Part shown: positions 17,801-23,611 of the stretch, in pieces
Layout: the number at the start of each line of letters is the position of its first letter
How positions within the stretch are numbered: the stretch's first letter is position 1
NCBI GenBank assembly: GCA_964617695.1
Contig: CAZTYW010000026.1
Coordinates: 1 to 26,647 of the forward strand
DNA: 26,647 bases
Direction: 5' to 3'
Origin: CAZTYW01 sp964617695
GTDB lineage: Bacteria; Chloroflexota; Dehalococcoidia; UBA2247; RBG-13-53-26
Notes under the pieces: generated by a model
Database searches by the model: none
Seen by the model: only the letters and a program-made list of their open reading frames with translations
What the model was told of the DNA's origin: nothing
Position numbers and translations under genes: made by a program

Positions 17801-17990
17801 CGCTGCTGGTGACCAGCGCGTCCTGGTTGAGCCGACTGGCCGCCTGCTGAATCGCCTCGAGCACTTCTTCCGCACCGGACGCCCGGCCGCATGTTGCCAT
17901 CCCCACAACGATCTTCGTGCGGGACGGAAACAGAGAGCGCACCCCCTCCTCGCTCAGACGCATGAGGTCTTCCAGATTACGAAGCGCCAT
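14823..17990 (-). CDS. Fusion: NuoF/HydB-type NADH-FMN subunit + GltD/NfnB-type NADPH-FAD domain
   Basis: A 1055-residue cytoplasmic flavoprotein. Residues 25-105: thioredoxin-like [2Fe-2S] domain with three visible cysteines (C34, C65, C69). Residues 130-560: NuoF core, with FMN/NADH loop GLRGRGGAGFPTG (202-214), NADEGDPGAYMDR (233-245), and the [4Fe-4S] motif ESCGKCTPCREG (C494, C497, C500) with C540. Residues 565-660: GltD-type Fe-S helical domain (C583, C587, CCGYICHHPCEERC 621-634). Residues 674-990: two-dinucleotide flavoprotein with FAD site VAIVGSGPAGL (676-686) and NAD(P)H site VVGGGNAAVDAAR (809-821) followed by YRR, which suggests NADPH. So two separate pyridine-nucleotide sites are predicted. 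It overlaps the upstream gene by 14 bases; 63 bases precede the next gene's first possible start. Confidence 0.94.
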   Translation of the reverse strand: MALRNLEDLMRLSEEGVRSLFPSRTKIVVGMATCGRASGAEEVLEAIQQAASRLNQDALVTSSGCLGLCQKEPLVDVLRPGWPRVVYGEMDVAKAREVVAALSEGRVVTDWALCKIMEEPNIVEGSVRRYAVNGLPEAMDRIPNYEDLPFFGKQEKRILRNCGLINPDKIEEYVAQGGYRALVMALTTLKPDEVIDRVVASGLRGRGGAGFPTGRKWGFCRQAEGDPKYVICNADEGDPGAYMDRSILEGNPHSVIEGMVIGAYAIGARYGYIYVRAEYPLAIDKLRVALEQAKHHGLLGADILGTGFDFSVDIECGSGAFVCGEETALIASIEGLTGEPRQRPPFPAQSGLWGRPTNINNVKTWANIPLVIARGPEWFSQVGTEKSKGTIVFSLVGKVMNTGLVEVPLGTELNSLVLDIGGGIPEGGKFKAVQTGGPSGGCIPAPLAHLSADYETLTEAGSIMGSGGMVVMDETTCMVDLAKYFLTFTRDESCGKCTPCREGIRRMLDVLTDITEGRGQQGDVELLEEMGTTVIDSSLCALGGTAPNPVLTTIRYFRDEYDEHIKYKRCPAMVCQKIIFTPCKYNCPVKTDVPAFVAHIARREYREAFDVIRTPNPLPICCGYICHHPCEERCRSLETGGESVSIKALKRFAGDYVFRNGYKPMPKPDVPTLEKVAIVGSGPAGLAAAFDLARLGYRPTIFEASSAVGGNLAMVIPEFRLPRRILDLEIENIKQAGVNILTNTPVGQNLTFEHLFAQGYKAILVAVGAHRSLRLDLPGENTPGVVYALDFLQAARAGKRVPLGEKVAVVGGGNAAVDAARTALRAGAREVCVLYRRSQAEMPAMRREIDAMVEEGVKIVELAAPVRTMSGNGGLTGVECLAMELGEYDDTGRPRPIPIPGSEFSVPVDNLILAVGEEPDPTCLPPEHGLEVSRRKTIVTDPETLATGQPGIFAAGDAVTGPSTIADSIASGKLAATSIHKFLRGEPLVREYSTTPPSPHVEPVDRTEEDMEMRRYAMPCAPAAERVRNFDIVELGLSEETALKEARRCLRCDMR

Positions 17991-18858
17991 TTCGGTGTCT
18001 CACCAGGATGTCCTTGACACGGCCGGGCCGAATCTTGGTATGCACCCGCTGATCAACCCGTATACACGGAGCAAGAGCGCAACAACCGATGCACCTCAGG
18101 GTCTCCAGACTGAACATCCTGTCTTCTGTCACTTCACCGGGCTTGATGCCCAAAGCCTCCTCCAGTTCCGCCAGCACCCTGTCAACTCCACGCACAAAGC
18201 AGGTAGTTCCCTGACACACGCTGATGATGTGCCTACCCCTGGGTTTCAGGCTGAAGAGGGAGTAGAAAGTGGCGACCTTCAGGATGTGTGCCAGGGGGAT
18301 GCTCAACTCTCGGGACACAAGATGCAGCGTTGGCGGCGGCAGATAGTTGAACTCCTCGTTGATGTCCTGCAGCACGCCGATGAGCGGGCCCATTTTGCTC
18401 CTGTGCCGGTTAATGATGTCTTCCACTTTGGACCGGTCTTCCAGAGCTAGCTCCGGCTCGGCAACCTCGTCGGGTGGAGGGTAGACCCTGTAGCGGACAA
18501 GACAATTCTGGGCACATTCTTCACAGCCGGTGCACCTGTCGGGGTCAACAGAACGCGCCTTCTTTTTCACCTGAACGTGGAACCTTCCGGGCATTCCCTC
18601 GAAGCCAACGACTTGCGAATATGTCAGCTTGTCGATATTTATATGCCTTCCGCAATCGACCATTCTCGGCGCCAGGGTGCACATGGCACAGTCGTTGGTC
18701 GGGAAGGTCTTGTCAAGCTGGGCCATGGCACCTCCAATAGCAGGGTTCTTGTCCACCAGATAGACCTTGAGACCTGATTCGGCCAGATCAAGAGACGCCT
18801 GCATTCCGGCGATGCCTGCACCTACCACGAGAGCTGCGCCGACTTTCTGATCAAGCAC
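17977..18858 (-). CDS. Fusion: HdrA N-terminal FAD half + NuoE-type [2Fe-2S] domain
   Basis: A 293-residue protein. GTG 18858 is chosen because AGGAGG lies 9 bases upstream and the Rossmann fold begins at once; it overlaps hdrB by 8 bases. The longer open frame to 18936 lies inside hdrB. Residues 7-100: HdrA flavin domain N-half, with FAD site VVGAGIAG (11-18) and the HdrA signature KTFPTNDCAMCTLAPRMVDC (50-69). Residues 105-120: first internal ferredoxin motif CTGCEECAQNC (C109/112/115/119). The HdrA sequence then stops and residues 140-290 are a NuoE (24 kDa) domain: helical start SKVEDIINRHR, then [2Fe-2S] cysteines C215, C220, C256, C260. The rest of this HdrA is found in the 1088-codon fusion, suggesting the two chains fold together into one flavin domain. 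Confidence 0.93.
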   Translation of the reverse strand: MLDQKVGAALVVGAGIAGMQASLDLAESGLKVYLVDKNPAIGGAMAQLDKTFPTNDCAMCTLAPRMVDCGRHINIDKLTYSQVVGFEGMPGRFHVQVKKKARSVDPDRCTGCEECAQNCLVRYRVYPPPDEVAEPELALEDRSKVEDIINRHRSKMGPLIGVLQDINEEFNYLPPPTLHLVSRELSIPLAHILKVATFYSLFSLKPRGRHIISVCQGTTCFVRGVDRVLAELEEALGIKPGEVTEDRMFSLETLRCIGCCALAPCIRVDQRVHTKIRPGRVKDILVRHRNGAS

Positions 18859-19726
18859 CCTGGTGTACCTCCTGCAGTTTCCTTCGCGGGTCGACGAAGT
18901 GTCTGCCCAGCAGTAGCTCCTTTGACGGGAGGCCAAAGGCGAGCCCCATCAACTGCGTAAAGTAGAGGATGGGCAAATCGTATTTCCTGCCATAGGTTTT
19001 CTCGATTTCTCGCTGGCGCGTATCCAGGTTCATGTGACACAAAGGGCAGGCAACAACAATGGCATCCGCTCCCACGGAGCTGGCCTCCTGTAGAATGTCG
19101 CGGCACAGCCTCAATACGATGTCAGTCCTGGTCAGCGCCAGAGAACCACCGCAGCAATCGGTCTTGTAAGACCAATCCAGGCAGGCGATGCCCAGCGCCC
19201 CTATCAACCTGTCCATACTCTGCGGATATTCGCAGGAGTCGAACTGGGTAATCTTCGGCGGCCGCGTTAGCAGACAACCGTAGTAGCAGACCACCTTCAA
19301 ACCAGCCAAGTTCTCTTTGACAAGGCCGGAGATTCTACCCAACTCGGGCTCCTCAGAGAAGAGCTGGACCGGATGATAGACCCGCACGTCATCGCTCCAG
19401 CTACCATCCACGATCTGCTCAATCTTCTCCCTTAGTCCGGGTTCATTCTGCAAGCCGTACAGAGCTGATTTGAACCGCCAGAAACAACTGAGGCAGGGGA
19501 CTACGGCTTCTCGCAGGCCCATTCTCTGCATCAGCGCCAGGTTGCCGATGGGCAGAGCCGAGGCCAGCAGCCTGGAAACACTATGAGCCGGGCTTGAGCC
19601 ACAGCAGAACCAGTGCTTGATCTCCACCAGTTCAATATCCAGCCTACCGCACACGGCACGCAGGGAACGGTCATATTCCTTTGCAGTGGAAGGAAGCGTA
19701 CATCCCGGATAGTAGGCATACTTCAT
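18851..19726 (-). CDS. hdrB: Heterodisulfide reductase-like subunit B (HdrB)
   Basis: A 291-residue CoB--CoM heterodisulfide reductase subunit B family protein with two complete CCG domains. CCG-1: C9, C41-C42 (WFCCGSS), C78 and C81. CCG-2: C147/C151, C191-C192 (TDCCGGS), C227 and C230 (CPLC). In methanogens these two motifs bind noncubane [4Fe-4S] clusters that reduce the heterodisulfide; all cysteines needed are present, so the catalytic centre should be intact. In a bacterium without coenzymes M and B the real acceptor is unknown. No membrane helix is visible. It overlaps hdrC by 4 bases and the HdrA-NuoE gene by 8 bases, so it is tightly coupled in the operon. Confidence 0.94.
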   Translation of the reverse strand: MKYAYYPGCTLPSTAKEYDRSLRAVCGRLDIELVEIKHWFCCGSSPAHSVSRLLASALPIGNLALMQRMGLREAVVPCLSCFWRFKSALYGLQNEPGLREKIEQIVDGSWSDDVRVYHPVQLFSEEPELGRISGLVKENLAGLKVVCYYGCLLTRPPKITQFDSCEYPQSMDRLIGALGIACLDWSYKTDCCGGSLALTRTDIVLRLCRDILQEASSVGADAIVVACPLCHMNLDTRQREIEKTYGRKYDLPILYFTQLMGLAFGLPSKELLLGRHFVDPRRKLQEVHQGA

Positions 19727-20286
19727 TCCGTTTCCCTGGCCTTCACCTGCGAAAAGACCCTCCTGGCCGCCCGAGCGCCGCCAAGGTCAGGCAGCAGGCT
19801 CAGCTTTCTTTTTGCCAGCATTCTGATCCCGAGGCCTACATCCTTGCTGAAACTGCGAGTCGACAGCTTCAGCATGGCGATCAGACCCAATTCATATGTG
19901 CGGCCAAATAGGTTAATGGTTCTGAGAGTGCTGTTGTAGAAAGCAGGGATCTCAGGTACTTTGGCTTTCATCTTCTTGCGCCGGGCAATGATCCTGACTG
20001 CGTCCATCACCCCTGCAAGGTCTACATCCTGTGGACACCGGGTGGAGCACGTCTGGCATGAGGCACACAGCCAGATAGTCTTGCTGTTGAGCACCAGGTC
20101 GCTCAGCCCCAGCTGAATCGCGTGAACAAGCTGGGTAGGAGTGTAGTCCATGGCGTAGGCAACAGGGCAACCGCTGGTGCACTTGGCGCATTCAAAGCAA
20201 AGGTTCACGTCCAGCCCGCTGACACTTCTGATGTCGTCGCTGAGTTTCGAGAATCCGCGGCGTACGTGAACTTGTTCCCCACCCAT
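19723..20286 (-). CDS. hdrC: Heterodisulfide reductase-like subunit C (HdrC)
   Basis: A 187-residue iron-sulfur subunit that carries electrons from HdrA to HdrB. Two [4Fe-4S] motifs are seen: LCFECAKCTSGCP (C30, C33, C36, C40) and LCASCQTCSTRCP (C74, C77, C80, C84). The C-terminal about 80 residues are basic and helical (RTINLFGRTYELGLIAML...), typical of HdrC. It is the first gene of the operon; about 107 bases separate the ATG from the predicted transcription start. No good ribosome site is visible before the ATG at 20286, so the start is the weakest part of the call, but no better start lies between the upstream stop and the first cluster motif. Confidence 0.92.
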   Translation of the reverse strand: MGGEQVHVRRGFSKLSDDIRSVSGLDVNLCFECAKCTSGCPVAYAMDYTPTQLVHAIQLGLSDLVLNSKTIWLCASCQTCSTRCPQDVDLAGVMDAVRIIARRKKMKAKVPEIPAFYNSTLRTINLFGRTYELGLIAMLKLSTRSFSKDVGLGIRMLAKRKLSLLPDLGGARAARRVFSQVKARETE

Positions 20287-20399
20287 GCTACAGTCTGCCG
20301 TGCGTCTGGCTAGCGGGACAGGCGTCCCACCCCTGTTTCGTCGCCAATTCTAGGGCGAATGTGGCGCCCGCGGCGAGGGCAAAACGCACTAGTTTCTGC

Positions 20400-20428
20400 A
20401 GAATAATTGCCCTATTTTGCGGTGCCAA
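20400..20428 (-). promoter_or_regulatory. Sigma-70 promoter of the hdr-nuo-mvh operon
   Basis: On the minus strand, TTGGCA (20428-20423) is followed after exactly 17 bases by TATTCT (20405-20400). The boxes match consensus at 5 of 6 and 4 of 6 positions. The whole spacer is occupied by a 15-base motif (20408-20422) that recurs upstream of the sensor kinase, a placement expected for an operator. Confidence 0.5.
20408..20422 (+). promoter_or_regulatory. Shared operator-like motif, copy 1 (in operon promoter spacer)
   Basis: TGCCCTATTTTGCGG fits the pattern TGCCCYATTTYGCGG also seen at 21181-21195. It lies between the -35 and -10 boxes of the operon promoter, so a bound protein would affect RNA polymerase directly. 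The regulator is unknown; the response regulator at 22961 is a candidate. Confidence 0.4.
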
Positions 20429-20499
20429 TTGCCGATTCGTCGAAGCCGGAGCGCGCAACCGTACGACACGTCTTCGGGTGAGGGGGGTGGTCTCTGCAT

Positions 20500-21051
20500 C
20501 TATGCCGCATATGAGGCGATGCACGGCATGTAGCGCTTTCCTTGGTGGACCGCTCTGATGCCCTGAAGGAGTTCCGGGCCGGCGCTTCTCTTGGGGACAA
20601 AGCCCAGTGCACCAACCGCTCGACTGGCAAAGACGTTATCATCCTCGTCATATTGGGTCAGCATCAATACCCTGGTCTGCCCGCCCTCTGTGATGCGTTT
20701 CGCTGCCTCCACTCCGTTCATCACAGGCATTCTTATGTCCATCAGCACTACGTCAGGAGATAGCTGCGACACCATCTCAACCGCCTCCTGCCCATTCACG
20801 GCCTCGCCGACAATACGTATGTCCTTCTGTGGTCCCAGCAAGGCACGCAACCCCTCCCTGACCATGGCATGATCATCTACAACTAATACCCTGATCCCCG
20901 CCTCTTCAGCTGCCGGTCCCTTCTCGGCCACTTCTGCCGGCCTGAAAGCACGGTAGAAACCTGCCCCATTCAGATACCAAATGTACCCTACCGGGACCGC
21001 AAGTAGAGGCACTCCCAGAACAAAAGCCAACACGACATACCATTCCACCAT
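20500..21051 (-). CDS. Membrane-tethered receiver-domain protein without output domain
   Basis: A 183-residue protein. I start it at ATG 21051, where GGGAGG lies just upstream and the protein opens with a transmembrane helix (residues 5-27, VVLAFVLGVPLLAVPVGYIW). A short linker leads to a receiver domain, residues 53-175: acidic pair D59/D60, phospho-acceptor D105 in LMDIRMP, T132 in MLTQYD, and K154 in GFVPKR. The domain resembles those of NarL/FixJ regulators, but the protein ends at GKRYMPCIASYAA, exactly where the linker to a LuxR DNA-binding domain would begin. All phosphorylation residues are kept. It could act as a membrane-located phosphate sink or signalling partner for the neighbouring kinase. 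It points toward the hydrogenase operon, 213 bases from hdrC. Confidence 0.82.
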   Translation of the reverse strand: MVEWYVVLAFVLGVPLLAVPVGYIWYLNGAGFYRAFRPAEVAEKGPAAEEAGIRVLVVDDHAMVREGLRALLGPQKDIRIVGEAVNGQEAVEMVSQLSPDVVLMDIRMPVMNGVEAAKRITEGGQTRVLMLTQYDEDDNVFASRAVGALGFVPKRSAGPELLQGIRAVHQGKRYMPCIASYAA

Positions 21052-21180
21052 GATCCTCCCTTCTGTCCACATACCCAGCAGTCCTCTACTCCGGGTAAAT
21101 TTCCCGTCGATCCTGCAGCTATTATTCCAGGTTGCCCCCAAGGCCGGCAACGGTTTTCCAGCCGCTTCACAGCACCACAA

Positions 21181-21216
21181 TGCCCCATTTCGCGGCGAGA
21201 ATGGCCCCATTTTGGG
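21181..21216 (+). promoter_or_regulatory. Shared operator-like motif, copies 2 and 3 (tandem, upstream of kinase)
   Basis: TGCCCCATTTCGCGG at 21181-21195 differs from the copy in the operon promoter at two positions. A third, looser copy, TGGCCCCATTTTGGG, is at 21202-21216, 21 bases downstream, which is two helical turns, so both face the same side of DNA. They lie in the divergent intergenic region between the membrane receiver gene and the kinase, 35-70 bases before the kinase -10 box. Confidence 0.4.
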
Positions 21217-21247
21217 AAAAACAGGTGCTCAGCCATTCGCACCGAGG

Positions 21248-21256
21248 TGCTATAAT
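21248..21256 (+). promoter_or_regulatory. Extended -10 promoter for the sensor kinase operon
   Basis: TGC followed directly by a perfect TATAAT. There is no good -35 at 17 bases upstream, which extended -10 promoters can do without. The start site would be near 21263, about 80 bases before the ATG. Confidence 0.5.
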
Positions 21257-21342
21257 ACAGGGGCAAAGGCAAGGAAGCGGAATCCCGGCCCGCACCTGGT
21301 GGATGATTGGGGGGCCTCCTGTCAACGTTTCCAAGGAGCAAA

Positions 21343-22974
21343 ATGCAGCGTAACCCTCGTCGGCTTAGTGTCCAGAAATCGGCGATCACTTCGCAGGCAA
21401 TCATCGATAGCCTGGAAGATGAACTGGTCGTCATTGATCGTGAGTTTCGTATAGCTGGAGTCAATGCGGCTGCCCTTGAGAGGTACGGGGACAGGCGGTC
21501 AGCGGTCGTGGGGAGGCTCTGCCACGAGGTGACCCACGGCTCGCGAGAGCCGTGTTGCCTTCCCAACTGCGAATGTCCGGCCCCGATCGTCTTTCTTGGT
21601 GGTCAGTCCGTCAAGGTGTGCCACCTGCACTACCACGACAGCGACGGTAGTACCGAAGAAAGATACGTTGACATCGTTGCCTCGCCGCTGAAAGACCGCC
21701 GGGGCAAGATCGTTGCCATGATCGAGCTCGCCCGCGATGCTACTGGAACAAGAAGGCTGGAGGCACAAAGCCTGGGAACGAGCCAGAACCTTCTGACCTT
21801 GAGTACCATTGCCGGCCTTGTGAGCGAGTCCCTCGATCTGGATACGATCCTCAACCTTGCTCTGGACAAGGTCCTTGAATTGATGAAAGCTAACGTAGGT
21901 GGGGTTCTGCTGCTGGACCAGGACTCGCAGACGCTTTCCTACCGCGTCTCCCGGGGGTTATCGCAGGCATTTGTCACGGGAGTGGCAGGCCTGAGAATGG
22001 GGGAGGGTATTGCCGGAAAGGTGGCACAGTCGGGGTGTCCAATCTACGTGGACGATATCGCCAATGACCCCAGGCTGACCCGATCGGTGGTTGTCGAAGA
22101 AGGTCTCAGGGCCTTCGCCAGTGTGCCGCTTCAGTCAAAGCGAAAGCTCCTGGGCGTAATGAATATTGCCAGTCATTCCCCGCGCCGGTTCAGGCCTGAG
22201 GACGTTCAAGTGCTGAGCAGCGTGGCCAACCTCATCGCTGTCGTGATTGAAAATGCCAGGTTGTACAACGAGATGCTTTGGAGGGATGAGCTACGTGGCG
22301 AGTTGCTGCGGCAGATTATCTCGGCTCAGGAAGAGGAGCGCAAAAGGATTGCCCGCGAGCTACATGATGAGACGAGCCAGGCGCTCACGGGACTGGGAGT
22401 AGGCGTGCAGGCGCTGCTGAACGCATTGCCCATTGAAACCAGCGAACTTGAGGCGCAGCTCGGGAGAATACAGTCTATGGCCACGAATGCGTATGATGGG
22501 ATACACAGGGTGATGTGCGAACTACGTCCCCGCTTGCTGGATGATCTTGGGCTGCTCGCAGCCGTGAACTCGCATGTCGAAAACCAGGTAAGACGCGCCG
22601 GCCTCACGGTGCATCTGGAGGCTGTTGGAACGGAGAGAAGGCTGGCAGCCGAGATAGAGACAGCCCTGTTCAGAATCATCCAGGAGGCCACCACCAATGT
22701 CATCAGGCACGCCTCTGCTGACAGCTTCCGCATCACCCTTGAGTTCAAAGAGAAGTCAGTGGCTGCACGGATTGAGGATGACGGGACAGGGTTTGATGTT
22801 GACAAGGTCATGACGTCGAGAGTGAGAGGCCGCGCGCTGGGTCTGCTCGGCATGAAGGAGCGGGCCGAATCACTGGGCGGACAGTTGACCATCTGGTCGC
22901 GGCGAGGGGCTGGCACATGCGTCGCTGCGGAGATTCCATGTGATGACGTGGAGGCGGCAGATGGCCAAGATTAG
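21343..22974 (+). CDS. PAS-GAF sensor histidine kinase (NarX/DegS-type HisKA_3)
   Basis: A 543-residue kinase without transmembrane segments, hence probably cytoplasmic. The ATG at 21343 follows AAGGAG by 4 bases; a TTG 12 codons upstream is rejected. Residues 15-135: PAS domain with a cysteine/histidine-rich insert (C60, H61, H65, C71, C72, C76, C78, C93, H94, H96, H98). Residues 155-305: GAF domain (GEGIAGKVAQSG, PLQSKRKLLGVMNI). Residues 325-400: HisKA_3 dimerisation domain with phospho-accepting H341 in ARELHDETSQALTG. Residues 435-535: HATPase with N-box EATTNVIRHA, G1 DDGTGF and G2 LGLLGMKERAESLGG. The cysteine cluster points to redox, metal or gas sensing. The stop overlaps the response regulator start by 14 bases, so the two form a pair. 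Confidence 0.93.
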   Translation: MQRNPRRLSVQKSAITSQAIIDSLEDELVVIDREFRIAGVNAAALERYGDRRSAVVGRLCHEVTHGSREPCCLPNCECPAPIVFLGGQSVKVCHLHYHDSDGSTEERYVDIVASPLKDRRGKIVAMIELARDATGTRRLEAQSLGTSQNLLTLSTIAGLVSESLDLDTILNLALDKVLELMKANVGGVLLLDQDSQTLSYRVSRGLSQAFVTGVAGLRMGEGIAGKVAQSGCPIYVDDIANDPRLTRSVVVEEGLRAFASVPLQSKRKLLGVMNIASHSPRRFRPEDVQVLSSVANLIAVVIENARLYNEMLWRDELRGELLRQIISAQEEERKRIARELHDETSQALTGLGVGVQALLNALPIETSELEAQLGRIQSMATNAYDGIHRVMCELRPRLLDDLGLLAAVNSHVENQVRRAGLTVHLEAVGTERRLAAEIETALFRIIQEATTNVIRHASADSFRITLEFKEKSVAARIEDDGTGFDVDKVMTSRVRGRALGLLGMKERAESLGGQLTIWSRRGAGTCVAAEIPCDDVEAADGQD

Positions 22975-23611
22975 AGTGCTGGTAGCAGATGATCATGCCA
23001 TCATGCGCGACGGGATTCGTGCTCTGCTGGCGTTGCATGAGAACATAGAGATAGTAGGAGAGGCCGCCGATGGTAGGCAGGCAGTGGAGAAGGCGCGCGA
23101 GCTGGCACCCGATGTAGTGATCATGGATATAAGCATGCCCTTGATGGATGGCCTGGAGGCCAGCCGCCGCATCCGCAGGGAGCGGCCGGGAACCAGGATT
23201 CTTGTGCTGACCAGGCACGATGACAAGGAGTACGTTTTGTCCAGCGTCAAGGTCGGAGCAGCCGGCTGCGTTTCCAAGCGGGCAGTGGCTGCGGAGCTGG
23301 TTTCGGCGATAGACGCAGTGCACCGGGGCGAGTCATTCCTGCACCCATCTGTAGCCAGGGTACTGATAGACGATTATCTGTTGCGGACAGCCGGCGAAAC
23401 CGATCCCTTTGACCGCTTGACGGAGAGGGAGAGGGAGGTACTGAAGTTGGTTGCCGAAGGTCACTCGAACAGGGATATCGCCGACCTGCTTGTTCTCGGT
23501 CTGAAGACAGTCCTGGGCCACAGGGCGAGGATAATGGAGAAGCTCGACGTCCACAATCGGACGGAACTTATCAAGTACGCCATCCGCAAGGGACTCATAA
23601 GCGTGGACTAA
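22961..23611 (+). CDS. NarL/FixJ-type response regulator with LuxR DNA-binding domain
   Basis: A 216-residue transcription regulator, partner of the kinase just upstream. ATG 22961 is chosen because GGAGG lies 7-8 bases upstream; an earlier in-frame start at 22940 lies deeper in the kinase gene. Receiver domain: residues 3-118 with D10/D11, phospho-acceptor D56 in IMDISMP, and the conserved Lys in CVSKRA. LuxR-type helix-turn-helix: residues about 148-212, opening LTEREREVLKLVAEGHSNRDIADLL. The recognition-helix region reads LGLKTVLGHRARIMEKL, slightly unusual against the common S-x-KTV-x-x-H pattern. Its targets are unknown; the repeated motif near the hydrogenase operon promoter and the kinase promoter is a candidate site. 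Confidence 0.94.
   Translation: MAKIRVLVADDHAIMRDGIRALLALHENIEIVGEAADGRQAVEKARELAPDVVIMDISMPLMDGLEASRRIRRERPGTRILVLTRHDDKEYVLSSVKVGAAGCVSKRAVAAELVSAIDAVHRGESFLHPSVARVLIDDYLLRTAGETDPFDRLTEREREVLKLVAEGHSNRDIADLLVLGLKTVLGHRARIMEKLDVHNRTELIKYAIRKGLISVD

Noticed and set aside
20400..20440. Sigma-54 promoter upstream of hdrC (TTGGCAC on the minus strand)
   Set aside because: The -12 GC element is not at the required 10-base spacing from GG; the sigma-70 reading with a 17-base spacer fits better.
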